Part shown: positions 46,172 to 56,677 of the stretch, piece after piece
How positions within the stretch are numbered: the stretch's first letter is position 1
Layout: each line of letters opens with the position of its first letter
Origin: Aricia agestis
Taxonomy: Eukaryota; Arthropoda; Insecta; Lepidoptera; Lycaenidae
Direction: 5' to 3'
NCBI RefSeq assembly: GCF_905147365.1
Contig: NC_056418.1
Span: forward strand, 6,633,262-6,697,261
Length of the DNA stretch: 64,000 nt
Position numbers and translations under genes: made by a program
Notes under the pieces: model-generated
What the model saw: the letters and a program-made list of their open reading frames with translations, nothing else
What the model was told of the DNA's origin: nothing
Databases searched by the model: none

Positions 46172-48090
46172 TTAAGACCAAGAAAACCAAGATTTACTTT
46201 CCCCTGATGGTGTACTAACTGGACTCTTTGGTGATTTTGGTGTCTTTGGTGTTTGAGGCTGTGAGTTAGTCTGGGACCCTGCACCCTCCTGAGTTTCGAC
46301 TGCTTCTAATGCCGTTTGAACCTGAAATATATTATGATAGTATTTTAATGTCACAGATATTCATATTTTACTGAAATATGCAGAAATGTTGCACTTTTGA
46401 AAGGAGAATTTCTTTCATTTTTTTTAGTATGGCACTACTGAAGTGTTAGTTTTTTTTTAAATTAAAATGCATTAGAAATACAAGGAAAACCAACCTTCAT
46501 GTTAGTCTTAGCTTGCATGTCTTTCTCATAATTTCGTACATCTTCTATGGTCATGTTGAACCACTCGTCCATCCATGTGAATGCTTGCCTGTGGCCCAAA
46601 AGAAGAATTTCTCTGATAGCCTGTAATAGAAAATAAAAAAACAGAATAAGAGAATATTAATAAATTCTGCCACAAGTTCTTCAAAGGATAAAGAATTATT
46701 CTTAAAAAACTCTTCGTAAAACTGAATGAAATAAATTACCAGTTGAACATAATCTTCAACTCTCGTTTGTAAGCCCCACACTTCAAACTTGGCATGCACC
46801 ACTTTATAGCAGCACATGATTGGCTGTTGAGTATCCCTCCACCCCTCTGAAAGTGGCCCACGCTGCGTCTTCTCCGATTTGAACAACTTAGGGTCTTCTG
46901 ATTCCTTGTAGTGGTGCGGTTTAACTTCATCAAAAGCGATATCAATCACATCTACCTCCCTAGTTTCAAGTTCTTCAGGTGATAGGTTTAAGCACTAAAA
47001 CAGTTTTTTTTTTAATTAGTAATACAGTAAAAAGTTTAATCTTGTCTGTAAGTTGTAGCTAGTCATACTTACATTTTCAGTGGTTCCATTATTATTTTCA
47101 TATCTTGTTTGTATGGATATTGAAAATTTTGGTAAGAAGGAACACTGCAAACAGAAAAAGCAGAACATTAAAAAAATGTGAAAAACTAAAATAATAATTT
47201 ATTAGTAAAGATAATTAACTTACAGTATATTCTGTGTTAACAGCAGCCAGCAGATTATGAAATGAAAAAGAAATATTTGTATAATTTTAATTTAGGTATA
47301 TTGGAATTTCAAGAAAGAAAAAGAAATATCTTTTACCTGTGATGGTGAATGGGTAGTAATTCCAAGCTTTTTCTGTGACATAAAATATCTTTGGTGTAAG
47401 ACTTTGGATCCAGTATGGTAGATGACTGAAATAAACAAAGTTCATGAATGTAGTGTTCTGAAAAACATCTACTTACTCGTATTTGTTATCTATTACCGTT
47501 TAAAGGAGGAAAAGATTGAAACTTAACTAAACAGGATAAATCATGACTGAAAAATAATTTTCTAATGAACTCTATTTAATTGATTATTCACAACAGTTTG
47601 TTTAATATATACTGTGGACTTTTAACTCATTTAGTTTATAGCAAACCTTGATAAATGGATTCTCTTCTCTGTAAACTGTCCTCTACCATTAGTCTCATCA
47701 TTAACTTCCTCGTTAGCTATCACTTCCACCCCTTCCCCGCCGTGGGACTGCTCAAAACTATGCCGAGCTATCATATACAACTGCCCAATACGATACTGAA
47801 GGCAAAAAACAATATACAAATAAAACTTGTTTTTTATACTTTTGTTTACTTTTAAAGTACAAAAAAAATAGGCGTTAATCAGTTAATAAGCTGAGGTGTT
47901 ATTCAGATAATAAACTGAGGCGTTAATCAGCTAATTAGCTGAATTACGCCTATTGTTCTATTTACTGAGCTACGAAATGAAGTGGCTACTGGCTCAACAG
48001 AATTGGGAGGAAAATAATATTAAAGACTGGAGTGCTTACCTCTTCAACAGTCATTGGCATACAAATCCTGTATTCCTTAGTTAGAACCAT
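46172..48090 (-). CDS. rdgBbeta: Phosphatidylinositol transfer protein, rdgB-beta/PITPNC1 type
   Basis: Soluble class II PITP that moves phosphatidylinositol/phosphatidate between membranes. Exons in transcription order: 48090-48040, 47795-47647, 47425-47337, 47231-47224 (8 nt), 47144-47073, 46994-46740, 46620-46495, 46321-46172; all GT-AG and phases join to 299 residues. Diagnostic segments are KEYRICMPMTVEE, GQLYMIARHSFEQ, GQFTEKR (Thr59 and Lys61, the inositol-lipid contact positions of the family), FYVTEKAWNYYPFTITEYT, DIAFDEVKPHHYKESEDP and VWGLQTRVEDYVQ, then LLLGHRQAF. The last two favour PITPNC1/rdgB-beta over PITP-alpha/vibrator. The C-terminal exon has Thr/Ser-Pro repeats (TPKTPKSPKSPVSTP), likely phosphorylation sites, in place of a membrane domain. 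A hAT element lies about 200 bases upstream. Confidence 0.93.
47224..47231 (-). CDS. rdgBbeta: 8-nt microexon of rdgB-beta
   Basis: AATATACT between TTAACACAG and GTAAGTTAA on the minus strand. It completes a Glu codon begun by the previous exon's final G and adds Tyr-Thr, restoring frame to the next exon and the family motif TITEYTCSFLPKF. Skipping it would shift the frame. Confidence 0.85.
47871..47942. repeat. Three 24-bp tandem repeats in rdgB-beta intron 1
   Basis: Units 47871-47894, 47895-47918 and 47919-47942 follow the pattern GG(C/T)GTTA-TCAG-TAAT-A-CTGA. Flanking AATAGGCG and CGCCTATT also make the block a weak palindrome. Confidence 0.8.
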
Positions 48091-48529
48091 CTTTGTAAAT
48101 ACTTTGTGTAATATTATATAAACTCCTAAATAAAATATATAGTACTGAATTCTTTGAAATTACAAAACTTCGTAGTTTGCCAGTACAGATTTTTAATATA
48201 TCAAAACACAAAAATTTGTTTTTAACCTGACAGTTGACACTTCTTATTTTTCCTCTTTTTTTTCATTCTTATAATGGCACTTCGGCTATAACCCAGGGCT
48301 TCATAACGTTATCGAATACCCGCAAAATATCGTTACGTACCGGTATTTTCATAATGGTAGCCAGATAACGGTATTTTTTTATCGATATCTAGTAACAAAA
48401 CAAAAAATATCGTTATGAAATTACCGGTAAATATAACGATATTTTCTGGTATAAGGTATGCGGTATGCGTCGTGCACCAAATCTCACTCGCAGCCCAACT
48501 TTCGACTTCCGAGCACCAGTTTTTATATA

Positions 48530-48838
48530 CGTGGGAGAGCCATGCTTCGGCACGAATGGGCCGGCTTGACCGGAGAAATACCACGTTCTCATAGAAAACC
48601 GGCGTGAAACAGCGCTTGCGCTGTGTTTCGCCGAGTGAGTGAGTTTACCGGAGGCATAATCCCCTCCTCTATTCCCTTCCCTTCTCTTCCCTACCCTCCC
48701 CTATTACCCTATTCCCTCTTAAAAGGCCGGCAACGCACCTGCAGCTCTTCTGATGCTGCGAGTGTCCATGGGTGACGGAAGTTGCTTTCCATCAGGTGAC
48801 CCGTTTGCTCGTTCGCCCCCTTATTTTCATTTAAAAAA
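48530..48838 (+). repeat. SINE-like repeat family A inside the hAT element
   Basis: ACGTGGGAGAGCCATGCTTC to CGTTCGCCCCCTTATTTTCA plus A tail; near full length. Confidence 0.8.
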
Positions 48839-49164
48839 AACTTTGACTTAACAAGTCAAGATGGTGCTGCAATTTGTTTAGTCAATGAATGCAGAAAATT
48901 ATGTAAGGTACCTATGTCCGTATTTATTTACTTGTTTTAATTGTGGCGAATGCGGGAGATTGGCAAAATATGGATAATTATTTGTATGTTATTATGTATT
49001 TATTACTAGAATTCTAAGCTTAATACATAATATATATTTTGTAGAATGTAGTTAAAAATATCAACACATTTAAAAAAGAAAGCACAAAATTATATCATAG
49101 CATTTACAAAATATGTAGGTATTATAACACGGAGAATATTTTAAGGAGCGTAGCCCGTCGGATC

Positions 49165-49490
49165 AGAGGCGCTTTGCACACGACGGGACGGGGCGGACCG
49201 GTCAATTTCGCCGCGAACGATAGCACAAAGAGAATCCTACAATATGTATTACCAACGCACACCAAGGGCAAAAAGAACGCTCCGCAGGTCCCCGGCGGGC
49301 TCTGGCGGCGCGGCATGTCCGTGGATCACACAAACCAGTTTTCATGCAGTAACGCGGACGGCGCGGCGGCGCGAGGCGGCAGCTAGCTCTATTCTCTCTA
49401 TCTCCACTAGAATGAACTTCCTGAACTGACTGCCTCCACTCGTCGGTGTGCTTTGTGTACCACCTCGCCCCGTCGTCTGCAACAACAGAG
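49165..49490. mobile_element. GC-rich MITE, copy 2, inside the hAT element
   Basis: GAGGCGCTTTGCACACGACG and CCCCGTCGTCTGCAA ends. The left half is the reverse complement of 2340-2500 (GACCGGTCAATTTCGCCGCG, TACCAACGCACACC). Short GC-rich frames on both strands here are compositional. Confidence 0.7.
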
Positions 49491-49955
49491 TCCGTCCGGC
49501 AGCCAGCGCATGGCGCACGTGCTGAAAATACAATAATTTACTATACAAACCATAAATTAGTAATATTTGAACAAAGATACTGAGCACTGAACTACTGAGT
49601 ACTGACTATGTCATTCTTCCTATAATATACATTATACATAGATAGAATTAGACGTCATTTTTCCTATAATATATACCTACTGGTCAATGACAACAACAGA
49701 CACGTCTAGTTTAATTTTGTGCATACTGCATACTGAATTGACTGATTAAATTAAGTACTTATGTTACAAAAGGTAACGTTTTCAAAGAACATATATTTAC
49801 CGTTATAAATCCTATTTACCGTTATAACATTTACCGGTATTAATTCAAATTTTTACCGTTATTTCTAGTATCGGGTAAATTTTCATACCGTTATCTATGC
49901 CCTTGAAGCAATAACGTTATGAAAAAATACCGGTATTTGAAGCCCTGCTATAACC

Positions 49956-50285
49956 ATGGCCAGTGTCGAGTATAATATTATGGCGGGAAAACAATATTCT
50001 TTATTACAATTTTTTTCTATATTATCGTCAGGTCAGTCAGGTCTAAAGTCTAGTCAAAGTCTAAGTATAAAGTCAATACAGTCAAGAAGTCAAGTCGGTC
50101 GATTCAGTAAAGTGGTAGACGCTTTATTGACACTTTCGATGGAGTTTTGGAGGGAACACAAAAGAGCACGTTTCTGGTTATTACATCACTTTCCCACACT
50201 TATGCACGATAACGAATATCTAATGGTTAATATCCTACCAATATTACACATTAAAAACCCAGGTAACACAATTTTAGGAAAATAA
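49956..50285 (+). CDS. Small open frame of unknown status
   Basis: 109 residues, ATG in CCATGGCC context, starting exactly after the hAT target duplication. Ser/Gln-rich middle encoded by AGTC/AAGTC-type short repeats (50030-50090). No recognised domain, no neighbours that explain it. Could be an unspliced lineage-specific gene but is more likely chance. Confidence 0.15.
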   Translation: MASVEYNIMAGKQYSLLQFFSILSSGQSGLKSSQSLSIKSIQSRSQVGRFSKVVDALLTLSMEFWREHKRARFWLLHHFPTLMHDNEYLMVNILPILHIKNPGNTILGK

Positions 50286-50359
50286 TATAAAAACACAACA
50301 TCACTCTTTCACATTCTCCGCAAAACTCCTTTTTCCTCTTTTTACAGCAGTTAAAACAA

Positions 50360-50475
50360 TGGAACGCGGGTGAACGCGGGGAGTTCCATTTAGCGTTAAA
50401 AGCGATAAAAACACGCAAAATGCCTCCTATTTTGAGCGTTTTGATCGTTTTTAACGCTAAATGGAACGCGGGGAA
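50360..50475. repeat. Inverted repeat, MITE-like
   Basis: GTTCCATTTAGCGTTAAAA and TTTTAACGCTAAATGGAAC with flanking CGCGGGG copies. The ATGGAACGCGGG motif is also duplicated directly. Confidence 0.65.
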
Positions 50476-50819
50476 TATCTGTGCTCGGCTGTTATGAAAT
50501 CTGTGTTGTTGTGTTTTAGTCCATATGAAATCTGTGTTGTTGTGTTTTAGTCCATATTTAATTTTTGTTAAAATTGTGTGCAGCTTTAACCACAATGTAA
50601 CATATGAATATGATCAACATTCATATAATATTATAAAGCAGTTAAGCTGTACTCATAACCCATTAGCTAATGTCAGTAACTCTTTTTACTTCCATTAAAA
50701 TCGAACTGCAGTGCATGTTTTCATATTTTATAATATGGAATAAAGAAAAAGTCAAATATAGATATAATATATTATTTCCATTTTAATTACAACTATGAGT
50801 CTATGACATGAGGAAAATT

Positions 50820-52025
50820 TTAATAAACATAAATTGATGCTAATTCATCATAATCATAAGTTCTGTGTAAGAATAAATCCACTAGAGATACTCCTGTAAT
50901 ATTATGTATTCCTGTATTTATGGGCAGAGCTGTAAGAGCAATAGTAGTGCCCTGTCCGGGCTCCAAGCATCCCAGTTTCCTGTTAGAAACTCCACACCAG
51001 AGTATACTAGAGCTCTGAAGGGAATGCAGTTTTAAAATCAAATCTAGTTTTCTGTCAGTAGCATTTACTATCTTACATTTGAAACTGAATGGCTCATCAA
51101 CTTCAACCTTGTCTGGCAAATTCTCATATGTAATCCTAATATCCCCATAATCGGGTGTCATTCTTTGCAACTGACTAGTTTGCAGTCTTCCTTTTTCACC
51201 TAAATTTGATCTCCACACGATATCAAATTTACCAATATTTCTTGCGGCCGCCAAGAGTTTAATATCTTTTGCGATTGACTCCTTGGGAGTTAAGCAGTAC
51301 AAGTATTGACAACTCTCCTGCGGCTGAAGTAAAGTGACATCTCCAAAGACTGATGTACCATCATCAATTTCGTTTAATGATTTAACACTAAACTGCTGAC
51401 TGCCTTCCAGAGTCACTTGTTCCAGTATAATAGGTCCGGATGTTATATTCTGAACCTGTGCCTCTAGGAAAACGTCATCAGACTCCACGTTGCAAAATTT
51501 TGTTTTCACATCCAACGGTTTCATAACTTCAAACTTGAAAAACTTTCTAAATGAAGCTGGGGTGTTATAATTGGACATGTATGTCACTTCACAAACCAAT
51601 ATGTGGGTTCCCAAATCTTTGACTTCATGATGAATGACATCACTCAATGTTTCATCCACGTCCAGCATGATAGGTTTCTGGTTCTGTGTTGTCAATGGAA
51701 CTCTCTGTAAGCTTGTTTGTAAATCTGCTTTTATAGATACACTTTGAACTGGCTGGTTGGTCTCATTGTGCACACAAACATAACAGGAAAATGTTTCACC
51801 CAGGTAAATGTTGCCAAAACTTTGTGGCAATAGGAGGAACTGTCCCACAGCGAGGGTTTCCATTTGCACGACCGCTGTGGCATCTTCCTTTAAAAAGTTG
51901 TTTAGAATATTTCCTGGCAGATCCTTAAAGTCGCAAGTCACAATTTTTGGACTAACCAGGGCGGGCTTGGTTAATCTCATGACTTTTAAAGCCACCAAGT
52001 GTTCCACCTGATCTTTGCTATCCAT
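50820..52025 (-). CDS. TRAPPC13: TRAPP complex subunit 13
   Basis: 401 residues, single exon, ATG at 52025. Subunit of the metazoan TRAPP complex that activates Rab GTPases and tethers ER/Golgi vesicles. Recognised from the DUF974 family pattern: EHLVALKVMRLTKP near the N-terminus, QSFGNIYLGETFSCYVCVHN, IHHEVKDLGTHILVCEVTY, KPLDVKTKFCNVESDDVFLE, NLGEKGRLQTSQLQRM and a C-terminal DLFLHRTYDYDELA. Length matches the human protein (a little over 400). Two beta-rich Ig-like parts are expected; no membrane segment or signal peptide. Divergent from Derlin-2. A possible ATTAAA poly-A signal follows near 50780. Absence of introns next to intron-rich neighbours is notable, but the frame is clean and diverged normally. 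Confidence 0.95.
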   Translation of the reverse strand: MDSKDQVEHLVALKVMRLTKPALVSPKIVTCDFKDLPGNILNNFLKEDATAVVQMETLAVGQFLLLPQSFGNIYLGETFSCYVCVHNETNQPVQSVSIKADLQTSLQRVPLTTQNQKPIMLDVDETLSDVIHHEVKDLGTHILVCEVTYMSNYNTPASFRKFFKFEVMKPLDVKTKFCNVESDDVFLEAQVQNITSGPIILEQVTLEGSQQFSVKSLNEIDDGTSVFGDVTLLQPQESCQYLYCLTPKESIAKDIKLLAAARNIGKFDIVWRSNLGEKGRLQTSQLQRMTPDYGDIRITYENLPDKVEVDEPFSFKCKIVNATDRKLDLILKLHSLQSSSILWCGVSNRKLGCLEPGQGTTIALTALPINTGIHNITGVSLVDLFLHRTYDYDELASIYVY

Positions 52026-52886
52026 AGTTTAATAGATTACTGTGTTATATTCGTATAATCAGTATTTGTAATGATTTTGTGATGTGTGCAATATTCATTA
52101 AATCTAAAATACTTTTAATATTATCGAAGTATTCACATAAAAAAGGATGTTAAATGTGAATTTACCACAAAAATGTTCTAGCAGAATATTATAGCCACTT
52201 ATGGTCTTACGTTAGAGCAGCATTTATTAATTTATTCTAAATAATATTGAATAAAACCATGAATAAAACTCAAATTTCTAGGATTAATAAAATTTCCACA
52301 AAATTATTTTGACAATGACATATGACATTTTGATAACAATCACCTGAGTACTTTTCCTAACGGCCCGGCCGCACCTGCGTGATGCGTCTATCATCCGAAG
52401 CTTCGTGCTTATTAAGACGATACAGTACTATTGGACGATGCACGCAGGTCCGAAGCTTCGTGCTATGAGACGACACTATTGGATGATATACGTAGATAGT
52501 CCATTGATAGTATCGGTTTTAGCGCGAAGCACTACGCATATGCGGCCGCGGCATAAAAGAGCTAAGATGGCAACACTGCCCTAATCTGTGGACTGTGTGT
52601 AAAATGAAAAAAAAAGTTTTATGACAGAAGTTGTGGATTGTGTTTAGAAGATAATATTATTTTGTGATTAATTTTGCAGTCGTGGCCAAAATAATGAAGT
52701 AATTGTGATTTTAAATAGTTTTCCTGCTTTATTAATCTAAAAACAGTGTAACAGCAAATGCGTGATGTAATATTTTTTTTGCGCTCGTAGCGACTGATGT
52801 GGCCCAATAGAACCCCAGCGAAGTGTCAAACTTAAAAATGTTTATCAGTTGATTTTAGTAAATTTTATTTATTATTTTAATTAAAA
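52026..52886. promoter_or_regulatory. Divergent promoter region of TRAPPC13 and Derlin-2
   Basis: 861 bases between two start codons pointing apart, so both promoters must lie here unless hidden 5' exons exist. No TATA box stands out. A GC-richer repeat block is at 52361-52553. Confidence 0.5.
52361..52553. repeat. GC-rich inverted and tandem repeat in the divergent promoter
   Basis: CGGCCGCACCTGCGTGATGC and GCATATGCGGCCG are imperfect inverted ends. Inside, CCGAAGCTTCGTGCT is repeated directly (near 52396 and 52451) and ACTATTGGA(C/T)GAT twice. Probably a small MITE. Confidence 0.55.
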
Positions 52887-54696
52887 ATGGCATATCAAAC
52901 ATTTTTGCAAGAGTATATGCTTATACCACCAGTGACGAGGGTTTATACCACTGCGTGCGTCATTACTACTCTGGCGGTGGTAAGGAAATTGTTTTTTCTT
53001 ATTTGTATTGAGATTCCAGAAAGAAAGTAGTTATATTTATTTATCTCTTTCAGCAACTGGATCTAGTGTCACCGTTCACACTATATTTCAATCCAATATT
53101 AATATTGAGCAGGTTTCAAATATGGAGAGCTATTACTACATTCCTCTTCTTTGGAAACCTAGGGTTTAATTTCTTCTTCAACATTATATTTACATATAGA
53201 TACTGTCGAATGTTGGAGGAGGGCTCATTTAGGGGAAGAACTGCTGACTTTGTGGTTATGTTTGTTTTTGGTGGAGTGTTAATGATAGTATCCTTTTCAA
53301 ACAAAATACTAATATTTTATTATGTACTAATCTCTTATTTTATTTTATTAAATTCGGAAAACTAATGGCTACATACAAATATAAACAGAAGAATACACTC
53401 TTATGTTTTTACATAGACAGAAAATCTAACAAGAAACATGAAGTTAATAACACAAAGTTTAACAAACAATAAAATATATTATGTAAATCGCACACAAAAT
53501 AGAAATACATTTTTTTAATGTAGAAACGCTTTTATCATAATAACATTAATATGAATCTCTTATTTCCATTCATTTAATACTTTTCCACAGCATTTATGAT
53601 CAAAATTATTAAATAGTAATAATATCTACATTTGAGCGAGACTTTGTTTTACTAATTTATTTACTGAAGTACATGCTACTAATGTATAATGTTCCTTAAT
53701 AAATTTTCAGTTATGTGCTTTCTTTGTTAACTTATTATTTTTAGGTCAAGCATTTACTGTAATGATTGTATATATTTGGTCGAGGCGTAATGTTTTTGTT
53801 CGGATGAACTTCTTTGGATTGATGAATTTCCAGGTATGTTTTTTTTTCAATAAGTAAGATTTTTCTCCTAGGCAAAATATAAATTTATTTGCAATTAAAG
53901 TTACTGCTAAAGCTTATGAATACAGCATCTTATTTAATGTTATAAGTATCACATTTTTCATTGAAGACTTATATTTTTTTCAGGCACCCTACCTGCCTTG
54001 GGTTTTACTAGGTTTCTCAGTCCTTCTTGGTAATTCAATCTCTGTAGACTTGGTTGGAATGGCTATCGGTCACATATATTTCTTCCTTGAGGATGTTCTA
54101 CCGAGGCAGAGAGGCGGCCAAAAAATTTTAAAGACACCAAAGTTTTTGTAAGTAAAATCTACCTGGCTTATTAATAACTGAAATAAGATATGACTAACAG
54201 TAGGCAGTGTAACTATCATTGTCTCGATTATTATGACAAAGAGAGCAACTTGAAATAGTTGTCTTATTATTTTTTTATTATTAAAGCTGTAGTTAATGAT
54301 ATTTTGAATCTGATTTAATCCACTGTTTACATGTCTGTAAAAAAGGGTTTCCTAGTCCACAGTCCATACTAAGTACTACAAAAGTGCAAAGTAATAAAGA
54401 TTATTACTTTGCACTTTTATGTTGACTTTACCTGTGCATATATTGAAACAAGTGTTACAAACATAATCAAGTTCCTTTGTTTATTGTCATTGAAAATATT
54501 ATATTATTTTTATATTATTGTTATGGTAAAAAGTAGTGAAGAAGTCTAGATGATTTTTTTTTTCAGAAAAAGGATTTTTGATCCAGTGCCAGATGAGCCA
54601 GAATATGAACCCATGCCAGAGCTTGCCAATGTCAGACCAGGAGGCTTCGACTGGCGCCGTCGGAACGTATTTAATGAAGATGAGGACAATAGATAA
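52887..54696 (+). CDS. Der-2: Derlin-2
   Basis: ER membrane rhomboid-like pseudoprotease for ER-associated degradation, helping pull misfolded proteins to the cytosol. Exons 52887-52979, 53054-53287, 53711-53833, 53984-54147, 54567-54696; GT-AG introns, phases join to 247 residues (human Derlin-2 is 239). Begins MAYQTFLQEYML, has the WR motif (Trp55-Arg56), YRYCRMLEEGSFRGRTADF, RMNFFGLMNFQAP and a GxxxG (Gly175-Gly179) in GMAIGHIYFFLEDV. No rhomboid GxSG serine is present, as expected for derlins. Several hydrophobic segments fit a multi-pass protein. The tail RPGGFDWRRRNVFNEDEDNR lacks the WGxGQ-like p97-binding box of human Derlin-2. Poly-A signal AATAAA at 54800. Confidence 0.96.
54380..54418. 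repeat. Perfect 18-bp hairpin in Derlin-2 intron 4
   Basis: AAAAGTGCAAAGTAATAA, loop AGA, TTATTACTTTGCACTTTT. Loop too short for a typical pre-miRNA. Confidence 0.85.
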
Positions 54697-54799
54697 GGTG
54701 TATTTTAAAACTCAGTGTGATCCACAAAACCAAAATGTTTTAATTTAAATGTACTATATTATTGTAAAGGAAAAATTATTGATGGTATTTTTTAAATGG

Positions 54800-54805
54800 A
54801 ATAAA
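54800..54805 (+). terminator. Polyadenylation signal of Derlin-2
   Basis: AATAAA about 100 bases after the TAA stop, followed by T-rich sequence. Confidence 0.6.
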
Positions 54806-55119
54806 CAGTAAGCATTTGAATGTCCAATGATTCTTATTTGTTCAGTACAAGTAATCTTTTGATTTGAATACAAGATCTTCTAAGCAAATTATGGTAATTC
54901 ACTTTATAAAATATAGTTTAAATTAAAAAACTAAATCTTAAGTCTTAACCCTCTGCCACATCTTACAAGTAGCAGTGTGCATGCATTGTTTTTGGCTTAT
55001 TCTCGAAGTTTCAGGTGTGGCATAGGTGCTGGGTTTTTGTTGCCTGTCTGGTATCGCACATGCATGCATTTAAGGCAGCAACCTCATACCTCAAATGTGT
55101 GACATAATTTCTTCATGAA

Positions 55120-55500
55120 TAGCCGCGTCAAGGCGGCCTCGAGTTTTCTAATCCGAGGCTGCCTCGCGTGGCATGGCCGAGCCGCCGTGAGGATTAGCTA
55201 TGTATGTTTATTTTTCTCTATGGCTTAGCCAGCATCAGCGTTCAGTTTAACTTGAAACGCACAACTAACACGCAACGAATAAGCGAGGCAAAACACTACC
55301 GTCTTGACTGAGCGCGGCAAACGTACCGAGGCGCCGAACATCGACAAAAACCGACAACGCTGGGCTCGGGCCACGGCACGCTCGGGCTAGGCAGCGCGTA
55401 TGTTGGCCTCGGGTGAGGCACGTCTTGATAGAGGATTTGCCTCGCGAGGCTGCTCGCTCAGTCAGTACGCGGCTAAAAAGGACAGCCTAAAGGAAAGCCC
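55120..55500. repeat. GC-rich block with mirrored ends, probable MITE
   Basis: AGCCGCGTCAAGGCGGCCTC near the left and GAGGCTGCTCGCTCAG, TACGCGGCT near the right suggest inverted ends; many GCCTCG motifs in both orientations. It directly precedes a piggyBac-type MITE. Confidence 0.4.
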
Positions 55501-55504
55501 TTAA

Positions 55505-55935
55505 GAGGGCGACTAACCCAAAAAAATCAAACATCGTCCTTCTCTCTTCACACTCACGCCCGTCTTTCATATGCCAGGTGAAAAAGGACGACGCGGATTC
55601 ATCGCCAAATTAGTTTTTTCTCAATAACTCGATAAATATACAACATTTTAAAAATCCGCTAGGTCGATCTCTCAATGATAGAATATTATACAATGTGTTA
55701 AAATTTTAACTTAGTTCAATGCACGGTTATGGCAATCAATAAAAAATTCGTGAAAATTAGATGCATCTTTGTGATTTTTTTCTATCGAGAAAATTTTAAG
55801 ATATCGTGTTTTTGCTCAGATCGAATTCTCGGAAATATAATGTAGTATCTAATTTTAGAAAATGAAACAATTCGGGGCTTATTTTCAAGTATAAAAATGA
55901 ATTATAAAATAGACACTTTAGGGTTAGTCGCCCCC
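55505..55935 (+). mobile_element. piggyBac-type MITE, copy 2
   Basis: GAGGGCGACTAACCC start, GGGTTAGTCGCCCCC end, TTAA on both sides (55501-55504 and 55936-55939). Highly similar to 29735-30164. TTAA duplication is the piggyBac signature. Confidence 0.85.
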
Positions 55936-56677
55936 TTAAGGAATTAAAATAAAAAAAAATAAACAAATATTCATCTCAACTGTTTATTTCAATTTTTCTA
56001 CATTTTGAATCTTCAACTCGATGATCACAATTTACAACATACTATCATTCAATATTATAGGTTTTGTGACTATATATTTCTGCCTCAACTTCGGTTTCTA
56101 TGACGAGTGCTCACTTAAGATACGACAGCTAAAAGAACATACGCACACATTATACACTATTTAGAAGCGACAAAAATGCCCTTAAACTGAACCTATCTAG
56201 GTTAGTAGCTAGTATACAGGTTTTAGCCGTAACACAGATTCAAGACAAGTCTTGTTAACATGTCACATGAGACAAAACTTTCAACTGTTGTGTCCCAAGT
56301 AAGCACTAGTTCTTATGTAAAATATGTGTAATACAGGCACACCTACAGGTAAATGCATATAAGTATTTAAGTTATGCGTCCACACAGCTAATGTCTTATA
56401 AGAATCAATGTTTTCATGTTTCTACAACAAATGTATTAAAAATTAATATTCAAAACGATGATTCCCAGAAGACATTAGAAATGATTTTCATAGTTTATTA
56501 CATTCCCAAAATAAGGACTCTGAAGATATCATATTATATTGAAACAATTTATTTTAAAGTAAGTCAAAGGGTGAAAATGGAATAATTATAATTTCCGGTA
56601 ATAAAATCTCAGGAAAGGATATAATAAGGTGAATTTTAATCACCGAGGCTAAAATATCATCGGAGACGACATTTAAG

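Larger units (their letters stand above)
48294..49947. mobile_element. hAT-type element, non-autonomous, 1,654 bp
   Basis: Ends CAGGGCTTC and GAAGCCCTG. CTATAACC is duplicated at 48286-48293 and 49948-49955. Sub-terminal DNA is rich in ACCGGTAT/ATACCGGTA and TAACG(T/A)TA motifs at both ends, possible transposase sites. No transposase frame. A family A copy (48530-48838) and a GC-rich MITE (49165-49490) are inside it. Confidence 0.85.

Noticed and set aside
47871..47942. CRISPR-like array
   Set aside because: Repeats are directly adjacent without spacers and lie in an insect intron.
46172..48090. Assignment as PITP-alpha/vibrator
   Set aside because: VWGLQTRVE and LLLGHRQAF, plus the E-S-E-D-P segment, fit the PITPNC1/rdgB-beta class better; the soluble C-terminus excludes the long RdgB.
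54380..54418. Pre-miRNA
   Set aside because: An 18-bp stem with a 3-nt loop is too small for a normal precursor.
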